Assembly (NCBI GenBank): GCA_030063045.1
Contig: JAQSEB010000109.1
Span: 248,001 to 312,000 of the forward strand
DNA: 64,000 nt
Direction of reading: 5' to 3'
Source of the DNA: Pratylenchus scribneri
Lineage: Eukaryota > Nematoda > Chromadorea > Rhabditida > Pratylenchidae
In this document: positions 22,601-29,396 of the stretch, one piece after another
Layout of the letters: each line of letters opens with the position of its first letter
Position numbering within the stretch: the first letter of the stretch is position 1
The notes under the pieces: generated by a model
Told to the model about the DNA's origin: nothing
What the model saw: the letters and a program-made list of their open reading frames with translations, nothing else
Database searches by the model: none
Program-made: the position numbers and the translations under genes

Positions 22601-24328
22601 GTTTTCAATAAATCTAAGTTTATTGTTCTGTTTTAGTCCAATACCTATGGCTTTCCCCTTTAATTTATGTTGCAAGACAATTTAATGCCTGCAGCAAATT
22701 TGTTGAAATTTTAGGAACTTTTTACGGTTCCTTTTATTTTTATGTTTAGCTTTTTAGGCTAAACTTGAATTTTTCTTTCAAATTTAAACCCAAAACCCTC
22801 AATAAAATTTCAACTTTGCCTTAGCAATCCTCGGGGGGAAGAGCAGACAATGGCACAAATGCAAGAGAAGAAGCGAAGTTGGGTGCAAGCAAAGGGGCCG
22901 GCACACAAAGGGCAGGACCAAGGCAAAAAGTTGGAGCAGGCAAAATTTGGCACCAAAGTTGGAGCCGAACAAGGCAAAGAGAAGGGCAGGCGAAGGCACA
23001 AGGCAATGAAGGCGGCAGGCAGAAGGAGTAGCCGGCCAAAAGAGCAGAAATGGACTGTTGTTTGCAGTCGGGGCCACCAATGTTTCGACAATTAAGCGAA
23101 ACTAGACCTTTATAAGGCTTTTTACTCGAATAGAATAGAATAGAATAGAAGGTTTTAAAATTATTTTATTCTCTTAGTTCCTAAGAAAACAATTGAAGGT
23201 GATTGAAGAATGGTAATTTTGTGGGGAAATCAAAGGGGTATTTATATGGACGGTTCCGGCCCTCAGGGTATTGCATCATCCATTCGCACATTGTGCACAA
23301 GTGGGCAGAACCATTGGGGCCAAAGGGAGCAAGCAGGATTCGGGCATGAGCACATCAGTTTTTTCCTGAAGGGGCACATTGGGGAAGAGCACAAGGGAAG
23401 AAGCCGCGCAGCCATTCGGAGTTTTTGCCTGATGGCACGCCAAGAAGAGGAGAAGGGGGAAAAGCCGGTCGGAAGGGAAGATGATGAGCAAATTGGTCGT
23501 TTTGGGTAGTTTTTTGCCCAAATCGGCACTGCGCAATTTGGGTGATTGATTGGGGAAAAATGCTGCAAAATTTGCAGCATTTACTTTTTTGGTTAATTAT
23601 TTAATTTATTTAATTATTTTGCACAATTTAATGTGCAAAGTTGCGATAATTCGCAACATTTTATTTTTGTCAAAATTTAAATTTAATTTGAAAGCTTGAT
23701 GCTTTATTATAAAAATAAAAAATTTTAAAGATAATTGTTGATTTAAAATTTGAAACAATACATTTTGCACATGTTAACATTTCATTTTTCAGACCATCGC
23801 TTGTTGTTACTTGGCCATAGTCGACCGCAGCATTGGCCAACAAAAAGTGCCATGGCATATAATGGAGACATCGGCCATCAAAGAAATTCGGCCAATCATC
23901 GACTGATTCCTTTGACTCCGTCCCCCACTTTTGATGATCCACAAATGGAAAATGGCCAAGAAGAATGGGAAAAAAGTCGACTGTTATTTATGGACCAAAC
24001 AGAGGATTGCGAAGGGGAAGAATTGGAGGAAGAAGAAAATTGTGGCAAAATTTTTGGCGAAATTACGAGGCAAATTGACCCATTGGATGAATGCATTTGG
24101 GAAAGGAGAAGTGATCAAATTTGGCAGAAGAGACATCCAAAAAGTGCCGATTCCATAACAAGCCAAAGGCGAAATCCAACAGCCAGAAGCGAAGATTTTT
24201 TTGAGACCAAAATTGACGGTGAATTTTTGGTCAATGGGGGCTCCGGATTTGTTGAATCCACTAGAGGAGAAGATGAACAAAAAGGAGTTAAAAATAAGAA
24301 AAATAAATGTTCGGTGATTGCTGTTTAA
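7608..24328 (+). CDS. FMRFamide-peptide-receptor-like GPCR (rhodopsin class), 12 exons, 608 aa
   Basis: Exons: 7608-7730, 8593-8700, 8879-8968, 9038-9103, 9522-9692, 10080-10180, 10311-10406, 10451-10592, 11228-11293, 11598-11692, 12104-12336, 23793-24328. All phases agree and the sum is 609 codons including the stop. Seven hydrophobic segments can be followed: exon 3 is TM1 with the Gly-Asn pair (LCGLCGNIISAF), exon 5 ends with DCFVQ in place of the DRY motif and continues as VCMPE, exon 6 has FFYNIP, exon 8 is TM5 (YKYMYAIFLAVGPLLVLIA), exon 9 is TM6, and exon 10 is TM7 ending NSSFNFIIY in the NPxxY position. YNIP after TM4 and the Y-x-x-Y...GPL...LN pattern are typical of invertebrate FMRFamide receptors (frpr-type). 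The C-terminal tail is long, acidic and polar (exons 11-12). Intron 5 uses a GC donor. The last intron is 11.5 kb because a BEL/Pao element sits in it. Family assignment is by motif; the ligand is unknown. Start chosen at the first ATG of exon 1. Confidence 0.85.
7991..8330. repeat. Degenerate inverted-repeat element in intron 1 of the peptide GPCR
   Basis: The ends carry GACGGTTAGTGGC near 7992 and its reverse complement near 8318. The arms remain loosely complementary for about 120 bases inward (shared ATATAAAA, GTTTATAATGTTTTA-like runs). No ORF. Probably an old MITE; no clear target duplication was seen. Confidence 0.5.
10845..10916 (-). repeat. tRNA-like / SINE head with A and B box in intron 8 of the peptide GPCR
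   Basis: On the minus strand there is an A-box-like stretch (TAGTCAAATGGTTAG) followed about 35 bases later by a consensus B box GGTTCGAATCC (10851-10861). TTGCAT and ATGCAA can pair between them. The 5' end GGACCC has no complementary 3' acceptor strand, so this is not an intact tRNA. An A-rich stretch follows. It could be a tRNA pseudogene or the promoter head of a tRNA-derived SINE. Confidence 0.5.
12751..13328 (-). repeat. 3' LTR (element sense) of the first BEL/Pao element
   Basis: Matches 23081-23658 at a constant offset of 10,330 bases with no difference seen on reading. It includes the short TAGAATAGAA tandem near 12800 and the inverted ends TGTTGCGA...TCGAAACA. ORFs of 86-105 codons inside it are duplicated exactly in the other LTR, so they are not independent genes. 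Confidence 0.95.
13367..15601 (-). CDS. Env-like glycoprotein ORF of the first BEL/Pao element, 744 aa
   Basis: A third ORF after pol, as in env-bearing BEL/Pao elements. A Pro/Thr/Ser-rich N-terminal stretch (about residues 25-90) is followed by a Cys-rich ectodomain with several N-x-S/T sites. A dibasic furin-type site (RPKR) lies near residue 410. A long hydrophobic region near residues 640-700 would be the membrane anchor, followed by a basic tail. The ORF overlaps the last 314 bases of pol in another frame and has no signal peptide of its own. The pol frame upstream (about 15660-15750) encodes a strong hydrophobic leader, so expression probably needs splicing or a frame change. I did not recognise the specific viral glycoprotein family. 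It is a mobile-element gene, not a host gene. Confidence 0.75.
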   Translation of the reverse strand: MDDPLVIKVKASAKAKQYAKEVRQMGTLTPTTKPIPSTKMPPSTIRQSTTQRPQSTTQQFTTTTSTTPTWKATTPVPQMAQKPVILQQKMLTEKPVVEERRQHHESWEDSWESKEHSWESSEEKPRHRIAARRQAEEEEWDEPVTDLNIKQVLWCSHKGEFWFKHPKVSPFCRAPPDLLTTWVTMKLHVFHRNMMPVKLPKAAICTIKFESKEYYTNLLGDKFFQKPFKRFENVTAVQCQDMQKRKICPKTDGAMTQKAQGFFSTNNFMHFDFPGRIASLWTGAKTAVAVNCMYAETELFYSTKDLRIISPVYDTRHCQLNEGSCQVNGSRLIWRSGCNGRCKPCEFDLLAVWDGERTEKMWVSASKEIALTFQTDAPKVRSCDGTNLRLSEQGYAVSESDYIQLKWPTTRPKRQSSTVQGTVLADQLASQLTASNLAVTRAVRQLFFRECQRTERLTGATPTARYLLNRTDIQARWVTEDILEVYPCARIPTTGLRLRKTVGHCYRYLPVEMDVHDRILVGFLDQMLGILTPTSPEADCLTHGIHLSNIHGKLELFDTQTGERTLISQSSLHHLPEQPILGGFSINPLVFHQLTLFNLSLEFPGIHISEHERMNDWKNRELREQKAAAEPLGALPHGLKGEIENFFWGWVHWIYNIWIVACCIYATVFIIRDVVIPIVTLFLITPASVTLSTFLGGISLINMFNRQQPERNGSRPGNRRVQLALPGTPQMSMRRLATIYDDEN
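15288..21128 (-). CDS. pol ORF of the first BEL/Pao element (protease, RT, RNase H, integrase remnant, extra domain), 1946 aa
   Basis: From the first ATG: aspartic protease DSGS at residue 41; an acidic linker; reverse transcriptase with ADLKQAF near residue 590 and YVDN near 672 (Asn in the second Asp position of YxDD); RNase H with SDAS near 834 and WTDSTC near 910. Then HSSWEKLK, which in relatives precedes the zinc-binding part of integrase, runs directly into WMGGHFERFVGLVK, which normally follows the catalytic core (about residue 1033). About 300 residues with the HHCC and D,D,E centre are therefore missing, in frame. VNNRPLTYL marks the integrase C-terminal side. From about residue 1260 an unrecognised region of several hundred residues follows, with alternating beta-like strands, then a hydrophobic segment near 1800. 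The frame is open upstream to the amber codon ending gag. Confidence 0.88.
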   Translation of the reverse strand: MCAVNATVTKSGRKGLLMCIETEVFNPSKLGLKEKALIFFDSGSHRSYIKEELRAALELKTLCRENFLVSAFGMKKEHVASDRVQFGLRTNEGAKLILSANAMTTLVSSIRIVPINPEDKKQLGQNPFPLRGKIAKPDILIGIDQWQLFDIRTIAELPSGFFLSQCSLGQFISGKGRMASCLCAIQPDDSESEVCGVAVYDSDDAPDDPDYYWSESEHEYSDETDSDDSGLQELDEPNPAVLPIIRPPPIVVGCPLFRRVPYYDEGQGDERLFTDSSEDESSSEDESSNSPIPWPFIYGCNCKCFEARKKGFKGLCSCEYFGRKRPCSCRPERIEPERKINSGCKPESKEFKLDSSESESDDEQIFAVAIQKRKNENKSSKGHNSEPIQAQKLSHSGTSQENYELEISSENQELIKLVSDHFSLENVGMIGLNDQKDEDEKILNEFKANLAFKNGRYQAGLLWNDKADRLPTNYKLARGRLRSILKMLKAKPDLLEQYNKIFQDQLDAGIIEQVQERNTQGRIHYLAHQVVIRANKATSKVRIVFDGSMKDNKLGKNLPSLNQCLHKGPSLLNDLAGILMRFRQMAIVICADLKQAFLQIELRENDRDACRFFWLNDPSIVNEDSLFHQKLPIFRFRRVPFGLNCSPFLLNGTIKEHLSLYEEKEARAIEKNIYVDNILINTTESEFLDTCQRAKEIFADAGMRLCQFMSNSTQLKLLDENDISTETNPKILGVKWLMNDDKLTIEMPKFIQSKLTKRIMLAHISKMYDPLGLLCPATLPVKLLIRDLWEDKNVGWDTPVSAEIHEKWTELMQDWDGIAIMVPRFAGKEGLQNELHVFSDASVEAMGIAIYLRIAGQQITSNLIFGKSRVRPVKFPKNESTAPRMELQALSIATKLAKFVQKELDISDKQVILWTDSTCTIERLKANETKDRFVENRLKQIKGNWPVQHVAGEQNPADLASRGVKPSELIENSLWLKGPKWLEKEANEWPKPIICYDPKAEKKEKLEPPICAFPATTPEPEWIIDPSRHSSWEKLKWMGGHFERFVGLVKHSLRRTIGKRLLDYDELSTLLIEIETVVNNRPLTYLAEGEVTVPLRPIDFLIPYDDVNSDLPPIGEEDNDPDYLPKWENKDKLMENFKKSISNVDKFWKIWNDSYLIALRERFEKLQKQGVNREPSPGEFVLIEDDLPRSTWKMGKIIETIPGRDGKIRTVVLKTNNGTLRRAVSQIYPLEINQNPNQNPEETLITCAFSAMSSIELDYDEIIDESEPVPRGPEAPEFEIEVTTVESNQPSVLQWIPTRRLTPIPPENCSVPSPPTQSLQQGRMIAVPSRKLNRYKKQDGMARPNVLQNIRIPKTGSKNAISVERHSQLNRHLEAPKPETPKRTREPESPQRTRRWWPQMNGMHARLGSPEPPAGHRVLYEKGNNQERRGVLMKFKMIEPCSELALQGHGMCEAIKLKEVWNPSVVNVGGSWTVRHATTHPWGHALQWERIVPTFIHLLLVDFILRHHNEHQPQSIGWILNMNPLMALNYLFGALHKGNKQPFPAKRLIQLLDLWQFKCRVFGCELSTKPDRPLDIWPSERRGINQPHLRRFIDDLQKNITHAIMSLRHQRYFPLRIYNPNASVVIVGDENAIKPLAELVHYPQVIPINTGDELDAHFLGAQIQLGIIVFKADRPNLLPTLERLMEKMQYLWRCVIIIENAIMTFDWHPQWKEIEASLKTMKRGASIVTVNRRNPEDKLKVLNEMGIQLPPSKPPKMAQPAEMEPEQSTSAQVASSSTSHQKAMPGGQNAGARMPLTSRLTRLLPMILLALLFFFGPLAAATGTTLVPTTRQSQTRMAKINVDGRPTRYKSEGQCKGQAICQRSKADGYFDTHNKANSFNENASIYYKAIDNTKASIDDPTVYNNDKHNSYLESNNSSSTNGTKTGHSSAENADRKAGSGREKAAP
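21252..22586 (-). CDS. gag ORF of the first BEL/Pao element, 444 aa
   Basis: An N-terminal coiled-coil-rich half, a Gly/Ala linker, then a DUF1759-like region around residues 155-290 (KLPIFSGDKASWPEWLEIF). A basic stretch and two CCHC-type knuckles follow near the C-terminus; the last is CLKCIRSGHFASNC. The stop is TAG at 21252-21254. The next codons in the same frame continue with a further knuckle (CAKCQGKHNRALC) and run into pol, so gag and pol form one frame interrupted by one amber codon. Most BEL/Pao elements have a single gag-pol ORF, so this is either a read-through signal or a nonsense mutation. Confidence 0.9.
   Translation of the reverse strand: MKKFLKMSKPLEKKVKSALAAIETIAVDQNLKADPGRSAAQNAAEYESRLSVVREDRNLVATYLDDIRAAENSWTDYLRKLVTDKAKLELEEKNFTTVHESLNFDEAFKSANEKLRNLKKLESDIQLKLKLEQQKIGNAGGAGAGAPAVAFDFQAPKLKLPIFSGDKASWPEWLEIFNSTIDSNSSITGTAKLIHLKTHLADGPRKLIEGLRVDNPDNYTTALELLKEKFGGKREHTDKLHLELAGLKEAKNFQETAKLSDEIERLTRQLGNYGQNMEGAPTYTLLESKVKFAPILREILQMKAINPDWSTTMFKNVLANCVKKEEVVRVSLGSSAEQHNKPNKKPKKTNLWDKNSNEGSVSFPAVDAEKAKGKERGKPKAQKKDAKSGNKPPGPCALCDSNTNHWTSECPVYNTVDKRVDRIRELKKCLKCIRSGHFASNCPV
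22587..23061 (-). other. 5' untranslated leader of the first BEL/Pao element
   Basis: Lies between primer site and gag start. It is purine-rich on the plus strand (pyrimidine-rich in element sense) at 22840-23040. ORFs of 72-93 codons here overlap in all frames and show no family signature. A short motif CTCGGGGGGAA occurs here (about 22832) and again beside the other LTR (about 13328). Confidence 0.6.
23062..23079 (-). promoter_or_regulatory. Primer binding site of the first BEL/Pao element
   Basis: One base inside the LTR end the minus strand reads TGGTGGCCCCGACTGC, starting with the TGG expected to pair with a tRNA CCA tail. The matching tRNA was not identified; a tRNA beginning GGCCCCG is implied. 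Confidence 0.65.
23081..23658 (-). repeat. 5' LTR (element sense) of the first BEL/Pao element
   Basis: Direct copy of 12751-13328, beginning TGTTGCGA and ending TCGAAACA on the minus strand. Only 134 bases separate it from the acceptor of the GPCR's last exon at 23793. No difference from the other copy was seen. Confidence 0.95.
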
Positions 24329-24905
24329 ATTTGAAATTATTATTTTCTATATGTGATATTTTATTGATTTGATTAATTGTAATTAATAATTTGAATAAAA
24401 ATTAATTTTAAGCAAAAGTTCACGAAGCTATTCTAAACAAATTCATATTATATTTATTCGAAAGATTTTAGAGCAGAAAGCGACTACCGGCATGTTTTTC
24501 TCTCCGGACAAAGCATGTTTTTCTCTCCGGACCGGACCAAGCATTTTTTTCTCTCCAGACCAAGCATGTTTTTCTCTCCGGAGTCAAATCGGAGACACAA
24601 TAAAAAAATTTTCTGCAGAGTCTGAGTCCGTAGTCGAGTTTTAGAACGACTCCGGAGCTGGAATCGAAGTCAAAATTGGAAATCCCCGAGTCCGGAGTCG
24701 GAGTTAAAGGGTTATTGTTACATGAGATGATTCCCTATCACCTATAAAAAACCTAACCCTATACCGGATGACCATGAGGGTTACCTTTACTTTCCCCCGG
24801 AGACCCAAAAAATCTGGACTGGATAAAGAATACAGATAATTAAGATGTAGCAACTAATTTAATAATTTTAACGTATTTATAAATAAAATAAATTTTTATA
24901 CGAAT
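24329..24905. repeat. Gap with short tandem repeats between GPCR and acyltransferase 3' ends
   Basis: Convergent 3' ends. 24490-24590 holds about four degenerate copies of GCATGTTTTTCTCTCCGGA. 24620-24715 holds repeated TCCGGAGTCGGAGT-type blocks. 24750-24790 has a CCTAACCC-containing stretch similar to one at about 28400-28440 (CATCTCACG...CCTAACCCTA). No coding sequence seen. Confidence 0.6.
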
Positions 24906-27900
24906 CTAAATATTTTTAAATGAAAATAAACGCGAAAGTGGAGATTCAACAAAGTTATGGAAAATAAATGCAACAAATAAAGTGAATAAAAAGGCCGGAG
25001 GAAATGCAAGAAGAAGACCATAAACAGAAGTTGTTTGCTGGTATAAATTAATGTGATTAAACAAAAACACAACGGGCATATGCACAAGGAATGCGGAAAA
25101 AGTCCATTTAGCCAATTGCGACCAAATTGGAGAAATTGATGAACTGAAAAAAAATGGATTGAGTCATTTTAATGAAAATATTACTGATTGGTTACTATTT
25201 TTGGCACAAAAACAGTTTTTGACTTTGAAAACGGTTTTATAACCTTATATAATTTTGTAGATCTCATCGAGTCGAATCGATTGGTATATAAGTCATCAAA
25301 TTATGGCCCAAAAGGGTTTAAAACCAAAAAATGTAATTATGGTCTAAACGGTTTAATACCCTTTAATTTTGATCAAACCATGACATTTTATATACCATTC
25401 GATGCGTCATGGTGAGATCTACAAAGTGGTTTAAGGTTTGTAGGTTCTTAAACCGATTTCTGATTTATTAGAAGTCAAAAATAGTTTTGTGCCAAAAAAA
25501 GAATTTTTTGTGCCAAAAAAAAATTTTTTTGTGATAAAATGAAAATATTACTGATTTTTCATTCCCAAGTACGAAATAATCATCATGCCAATGGCGATTG
25601 AAAATGCACTTCGAAATGTTGCTGTATAGATTATGTTGTAAATGGTATTGCCTTGGGTGGGATTCCAATATTCCGGCAAAATGCCATAAATCACAGCCAG
25701 GGAAAGGATCAAACCACTAACAAATAGGCTTTTTGATTTTGATTCATCCAAAACAATTTGATTTTTGCGAATTGTAAATGCGCCGATCAATAATCCAATT
25801 AGGAAAGGGCCCAGCTTTGTTGTTGGTCGAGCATAGAGCGAAAAAAGTGCCGAATATTGGGAATCAACTTTGAGATCATCATAGTAGATAAACTAGAAAA
25901 AAAACAACGGTTAAAACAACGATGGAGATTTTGCCGGTATGTTACAACTGGGTGATGTCCCAACTTGACGACGGTGCTTGTAGCTGATTAAAGGCTGAAC
26001 CGATATTGATGATTTTTAGATTCAAATTAAAAAGTGCACTTCTGGCTATCGATAGATATAAACATTATTTGATTTGGTTCCGAATTAATAGAGTTGTATT
26101 TAAAAAACCGTTAAATAAGACTACTATTATATAATTGCGAATTTTTCATGGTTATTTGAAAACAATTCTACCATAAATTTTATATCTTTCGATAGCCAGA
26201 AGTGCGCTCTTTAATTTGATATCAAAATTAATTAGGTACTTGTCGGTTATCTGTCTCTAGATTTGAAAAAATTTTTTTGAGATTCTAATTCTAATAATCA
26301 TAATTGATTTTAAAACAATGGAAAAACAGGCTTTTAGGTGATTTTAGGGCACATTTTTTGGGGTAATTTTAGGTAATTTTTGGAAAAGTCTGGAGATAGA
26401 TAACCGACAAGTATAGTATACCAATCCATTATATCGGTTTAGTCCTTAATTAACTACAAGCCCTGTCGCCCAGCTGGAACGTCGCCCATTGACCGTGTCC
26501 CAGATTTTGCCCCCTACAAACTGGAATGTCCACATCGCTATTATTGCAAATTCCATTTTGAGTGCAATGCCATCCCCGAAGGAGGATGGAACCAATGATC
26601 AAATTGCAAATAACAATTAGTCCTGATTTTGGCTTTTTGATGAGAAAATGCAGTAGAAATGGGGCCATCAAATAGCATTGCCAATCCAATCCCAAATACC
26701 ATAGCCAGCCAAAACATGTTGGAATTGTGTGCCAATTGTTGATGAAAAGGCCATAAGAAATGATTTGTGGTTTTGTGCAGGCAGATGCCATTGAGAAATG
26801 AAATCTGTAATTAATTAATGTATACTATGTATTATTGGACTCATTTTTGATGTATTACGTCATTTGAGGATGCGATAATTGGGGATGAAACGGTCTGGTG
26901 CTGATGGTGGTAAAGCTGCTTTGTATTGATTATAACATTTTATTAGGCATAAAATTAGCTACAAAATGATATGAAAAGCATCGGCCAATATTGAATACAT
27001 AGAGTTATGGCCAACAAAATTGCCAGAAACCACAATTTTAATTAAACCAACGGCTTTTTTGACCAACTCGGTGAATATGAATATTCAATATTGGCCACAA
27101 GGAATTATGGCCAAAAAATGAACAGAAAGACAATTTGCCAAAAAATTGTTGGTTTAATTAATTAAATCATCAATTTTTGGCCAAAACTCTGTGAATATTC
27201 AACATTGGCCAATACTTTTGGTTTTATTTTGTAGCTACTTTTATGCCTAATAAAATGCTATAAACAATGCCGAAACAGCTTTATTACCATCGGCACCAGA
27301 CCGTTTCCTCTGTATTTTTCCCGTCCGTAATTGTCGTAAGTCGTAAGCCCATTTTTGATCTGTTGTAAACTCACTGAGGCATGGCCCATTTGCTGATTGG
27401 ACTAATGGCCAAAAGGATGAATGCCAAAACGGGAGGTGCCAATCGAAGCCATCGACGAACGAGAAAAGAAAATGCATTCCGCCAAAATGGCCGTTGATCA
27501 TTCCAATGCCGATGCCAAGAATGGGCAGCCAATAGGCCAGAGAGGAGAAGGAAAATTTCCACGCCAAGAGCAGAATTCCCTTAAAAAAAGAAAGGGAGAA
27601 TTAGAAGAAATTGTGGAATATTTTTTGCATCCAAAAAGTCTATAAAAGTAGTTTTTGAATTCTAATAAATCAGAAACCGGTTTTGCCCGTACAAATCTTA
27701 TACAATTTTGTAGATCTCATCAAGACGCATCGAATGGTATATAATATGTCATGGTTTGGTCAAAATTGAAGGGTATTAAACCGTTTAAACCATAATTACA
27801 TTTTTTGGTTTTTAAACACTTTAATTTTGGGCCAAAACCCGGCATTTATATACCAATCGACACGTCTAGATGAAATCTACAAGGTTTGTACTGTCTTAAA

Positions 27901-29396
27901 CCGGTTTCCGATTTTTTAAAAGTCAAAACTACTTTCGATGCAAAAAGGATGCAAAAAATATAATAGAAATGAAAGGATGCAAAATCGAACCGATCAAAGG
28001 GCCGAAAATTGGATGGGAATGGATGGAATGCTTGAACTGTTCACCACTTGGTTCTCGCCGAAGAATGTCGAGTCGGCCTTCACTGCCCAAATGATTTATG
28101 ACCACCCAGCAAAGTGCAAAGAATCGAAAAATGTCCAAAAAAGCGAATCGACTGCTACTATCTCTGTTGTTTTGTGAAAAATTCCGGAAAATGGCCAAAG
28201 GGGAAAGAAGAATTGTTGAAATTGATTTTGCCTGAAATTTTTTGAAAATGTAAAAATATGAAAATTAGTGGTACTTTTATGGTTTATAATTCGTTTTTTT
28301 TGTTGAGATGTGGAAAACTGACGGGTCCCCCTCTGGGTCATCAGCAGGATTAGGGTTATGGTCATTAGGGATATGTTACTGATATGATGGGGTAAAAATC
28401 ATCTCACGTATCCTCTAAAAACCTAACCCTAACACCCATAGGGAGGGGCCCTTCACTTTTCCTTTTTATTTTCCCTTGCGAAGAAAAAAGCAGGGTTCTT
28501 TTACAGTTCCCGCGTCCCATCAACCTTTATGAGTCCAATCAACATTTACGCGTCCAATCAATATTTATGAGTCCCAAAATATTTTTATGCGTCCCAACAA
28601 TCTTTATGCGTCCCAATATACTTTTATGCGTCCATTGAATATAAAAGTGCAAATTTAATTTTGCCCGAACATTTGGGATAAACCCAGGACTACACTAGGG
28701 GTTTAGGGTTAGGGTTAGGGGTTCGGAGCATGGGATTGAACGGAGAAAATATCGCGAAGCGACGGAATGGAGAGTTCTGAAAAATTAAAATTAAATTATT
28801 TCTTTTAGGTATTAGTCTTTAGGGTGTAGATTTTCTGGTTCTGGGTATATGTCTTCTGGGTTGAATTCGAACGTTTATGCGTCCAATCAAATTTTAATAG
28901 TATGCTAAAAAATTTGCCAATCAATTTATTTAAAAAAAGGATTTTTTAATGTTTGGGCAAAATTAAATTTTCTATTTTTACTAATTGGACGCATAAAAAT
29001 TGTTGGGACGCATAAAAATATTTTGGGACGCATAAATTTACATGGGACGCATAAATATTGATTGGACGCGTAAATGTTGATTGGACTCATAAAGGTTGAT
29101 GGGACGCAGGAACTGTAAAAGAACCAAAAGCAGACCCAAATCGACAAGTACCCGGGTCATTAGGGGTTACCTGGATCTCTGAATGATCCCTAAATAAATC
29201 TAACTCTAATCCTGATGCTCAAATGGACTTTTCCTTAATTGACAAAAAAGCGGATACAAATCATAAAAGAACCAGATTAGCAATCAAAAATTACCATGAA
29301 AATGGTCCAATCAATTAGTGCAGTCAGCCAATGGGCCAAATCGAAGCTAATCATTGGAAAGGAAGAAGAATGGGAAGAGGGAAAAGAAGACAACAT
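24906..29396 (-). CDS. Acyltransferase-3 family multi-pass membrane protein, RHY-1-like, 6 exons, about 470 aa
   Basis: Exons on the minus strand: 29295-29396, 27991-28231, 27375-27579, 26522-26804, 25552-25892, 24906-25143; phases agree at all five junctions. The protein carries acyltransferase-3 (PF01757) landmarks: LDIFRFFALCWVVINH near residue 60, LGVEIFLLLSGLL then WRNAFSFLVRRWLRLAP, then FGWLWYLGLDWQCYLMAP, then KLGPFLIGLLIG, then AKWTFSAFLVHMPVVF near the C-terminus, with about ten hydrophobic segments. The large NRF-type N-terminal domain is absent. Size and the INHLGSEGRLD stretch suggest nematode RHY-1, an ER membrane acyltransferase-like protein that restrains HIF-1 signalling; the subfamily call is from memory, not a search. 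The donor after exon 2 (GTTCGA) is weak. The first exon is the least certain; a similar exon-like sequence lies at 29921-29990. Confidence 0.75.
25197..25500. repeat. Palindromic MITE, family A copy 1 (acyltransferase intron 5)
   Basis: Ends TTTTGGCACAAAA / inverse. The interior has AGATCTCATCGAG...GGTATATAA and its inverse near the far end, with a symmetrical run of TTTAAACC-type blocks. The same architecture recurs at 27626-27943 and 33594-33917. Confidence 0.75.
26022..26219. repeat. Palindromic element (acyltransferase intron 4, first)
   Basis: The arms TCAAATTAAAAAGTGCACTT / inverse and CTGGCTATCGATAGATATAAA / inverse are nearly perfect over about 40 bases, around a 120-base loop. No ORF. 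Confidence 0.75.
26236..26414. repeat. Palindromic element (acyltransferase intron 4, second)
   Basis: The ends GTACTTGTCGGTTATCT and AGATAACCGACAAGTA are inverted copies, followed by matching TCTAGA/TCTGGAGA segments. It lies directly next to the preceding palindrome. Confidence 0.65.
26889..27305. repeat. Palindromic MITE, family C copy 1 (acyltransferase intron 3)
   Basis: ACGGTCTGGTGCTGATGGTGG at the left is mirrored by CATCGGCACCAGACCGT at the right. ATTAGGCATAAAA is mirrored by TTTTATGCCTAAT further in. A second copy lies at 45392-45753 in a chemoreceptor intron. Confidence 0.8.
27626..27943. repeat. Palindromic MITE, family A copy 2 (acyltransferase intron 2)
   Basis: TTGCATC...AAAGTAGTTTT at the left end mirrors AAAACTACTTTCGATGCAA at the right. 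The interior has the family signature GTAGATCTCATCAAGACGC...GGTATATAATATG. Confidence 0.75.
28316..28480. repeat. Degenerate foldback with CCCTAA/TTAGGG motifs (acyltransferase intron 1)
   Basis: GGGTCCCCCTCTGGGTC...GATTAGGGTTATGG is loosely mirrored by CCTAACCCTAACACCCATAGGGAGGGGCCC. It resembles the better preserved element at 32821-33058. Confidence 0.45.
28495..29125. repeat. Foldback element with about 180-bp arms and internal CATAAA-GGGACG repeats (acyltransferase intron 1)
   Basis: Left arm from GTTCTTTTACAGTTCC and right arm ending GGAACTGTAAAAGAAC match for roughly 180 bases on folding. Each arm is built from repeated 'TTTATGCGTCCCA' units (inverse on the right). The centre carries GGGTTTAGGGTTAGGGTTAGG at about 28698. 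Ends are well defined; no target duplication was recognised. Confidence 0.85.

Larger units (their letters stand above)
12751..23658 (-). mobile_element. BEL/Pao LTR retrotransposon with env-like ORF, antisense in the last intron of the peptide GPCR
   Basis: The element is 10,908 bp, bounded by two 578-bp direct repeats that begin TG and end CA in its own orientation. Reading on the minus strand the order is LTR, primer site, gag, pol (protease, RT, RNase H, remnant integrase), env-like ORF, LTR. The gag DUF1759-type region, CCHC knuckles and the gag-protease-RT-RNaseH order are BEL/Pao traits. The base context is much less AT-rich than the host. Flanks share only TTTT, so a target duplication is possible but not provable in this AT-rich site. 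Identical LTRs mean recent insertion, yet the integrase catalytic core is absent, and a TAG codon separates gag from pol. The host splice sites at 12336/12337 and 23792/23793 flank the whole element. Confidence 0.93.

Noticed and set aside
7730..23792. Treating 7608-12371 and 23793-24328 as two separate genes
   Set aside because: The phase-1 donor at 12336 and the acceptor at 23792 join in frame, neither half has its own start or stop at the gap, and the intervening DNA is a retrotransposon.
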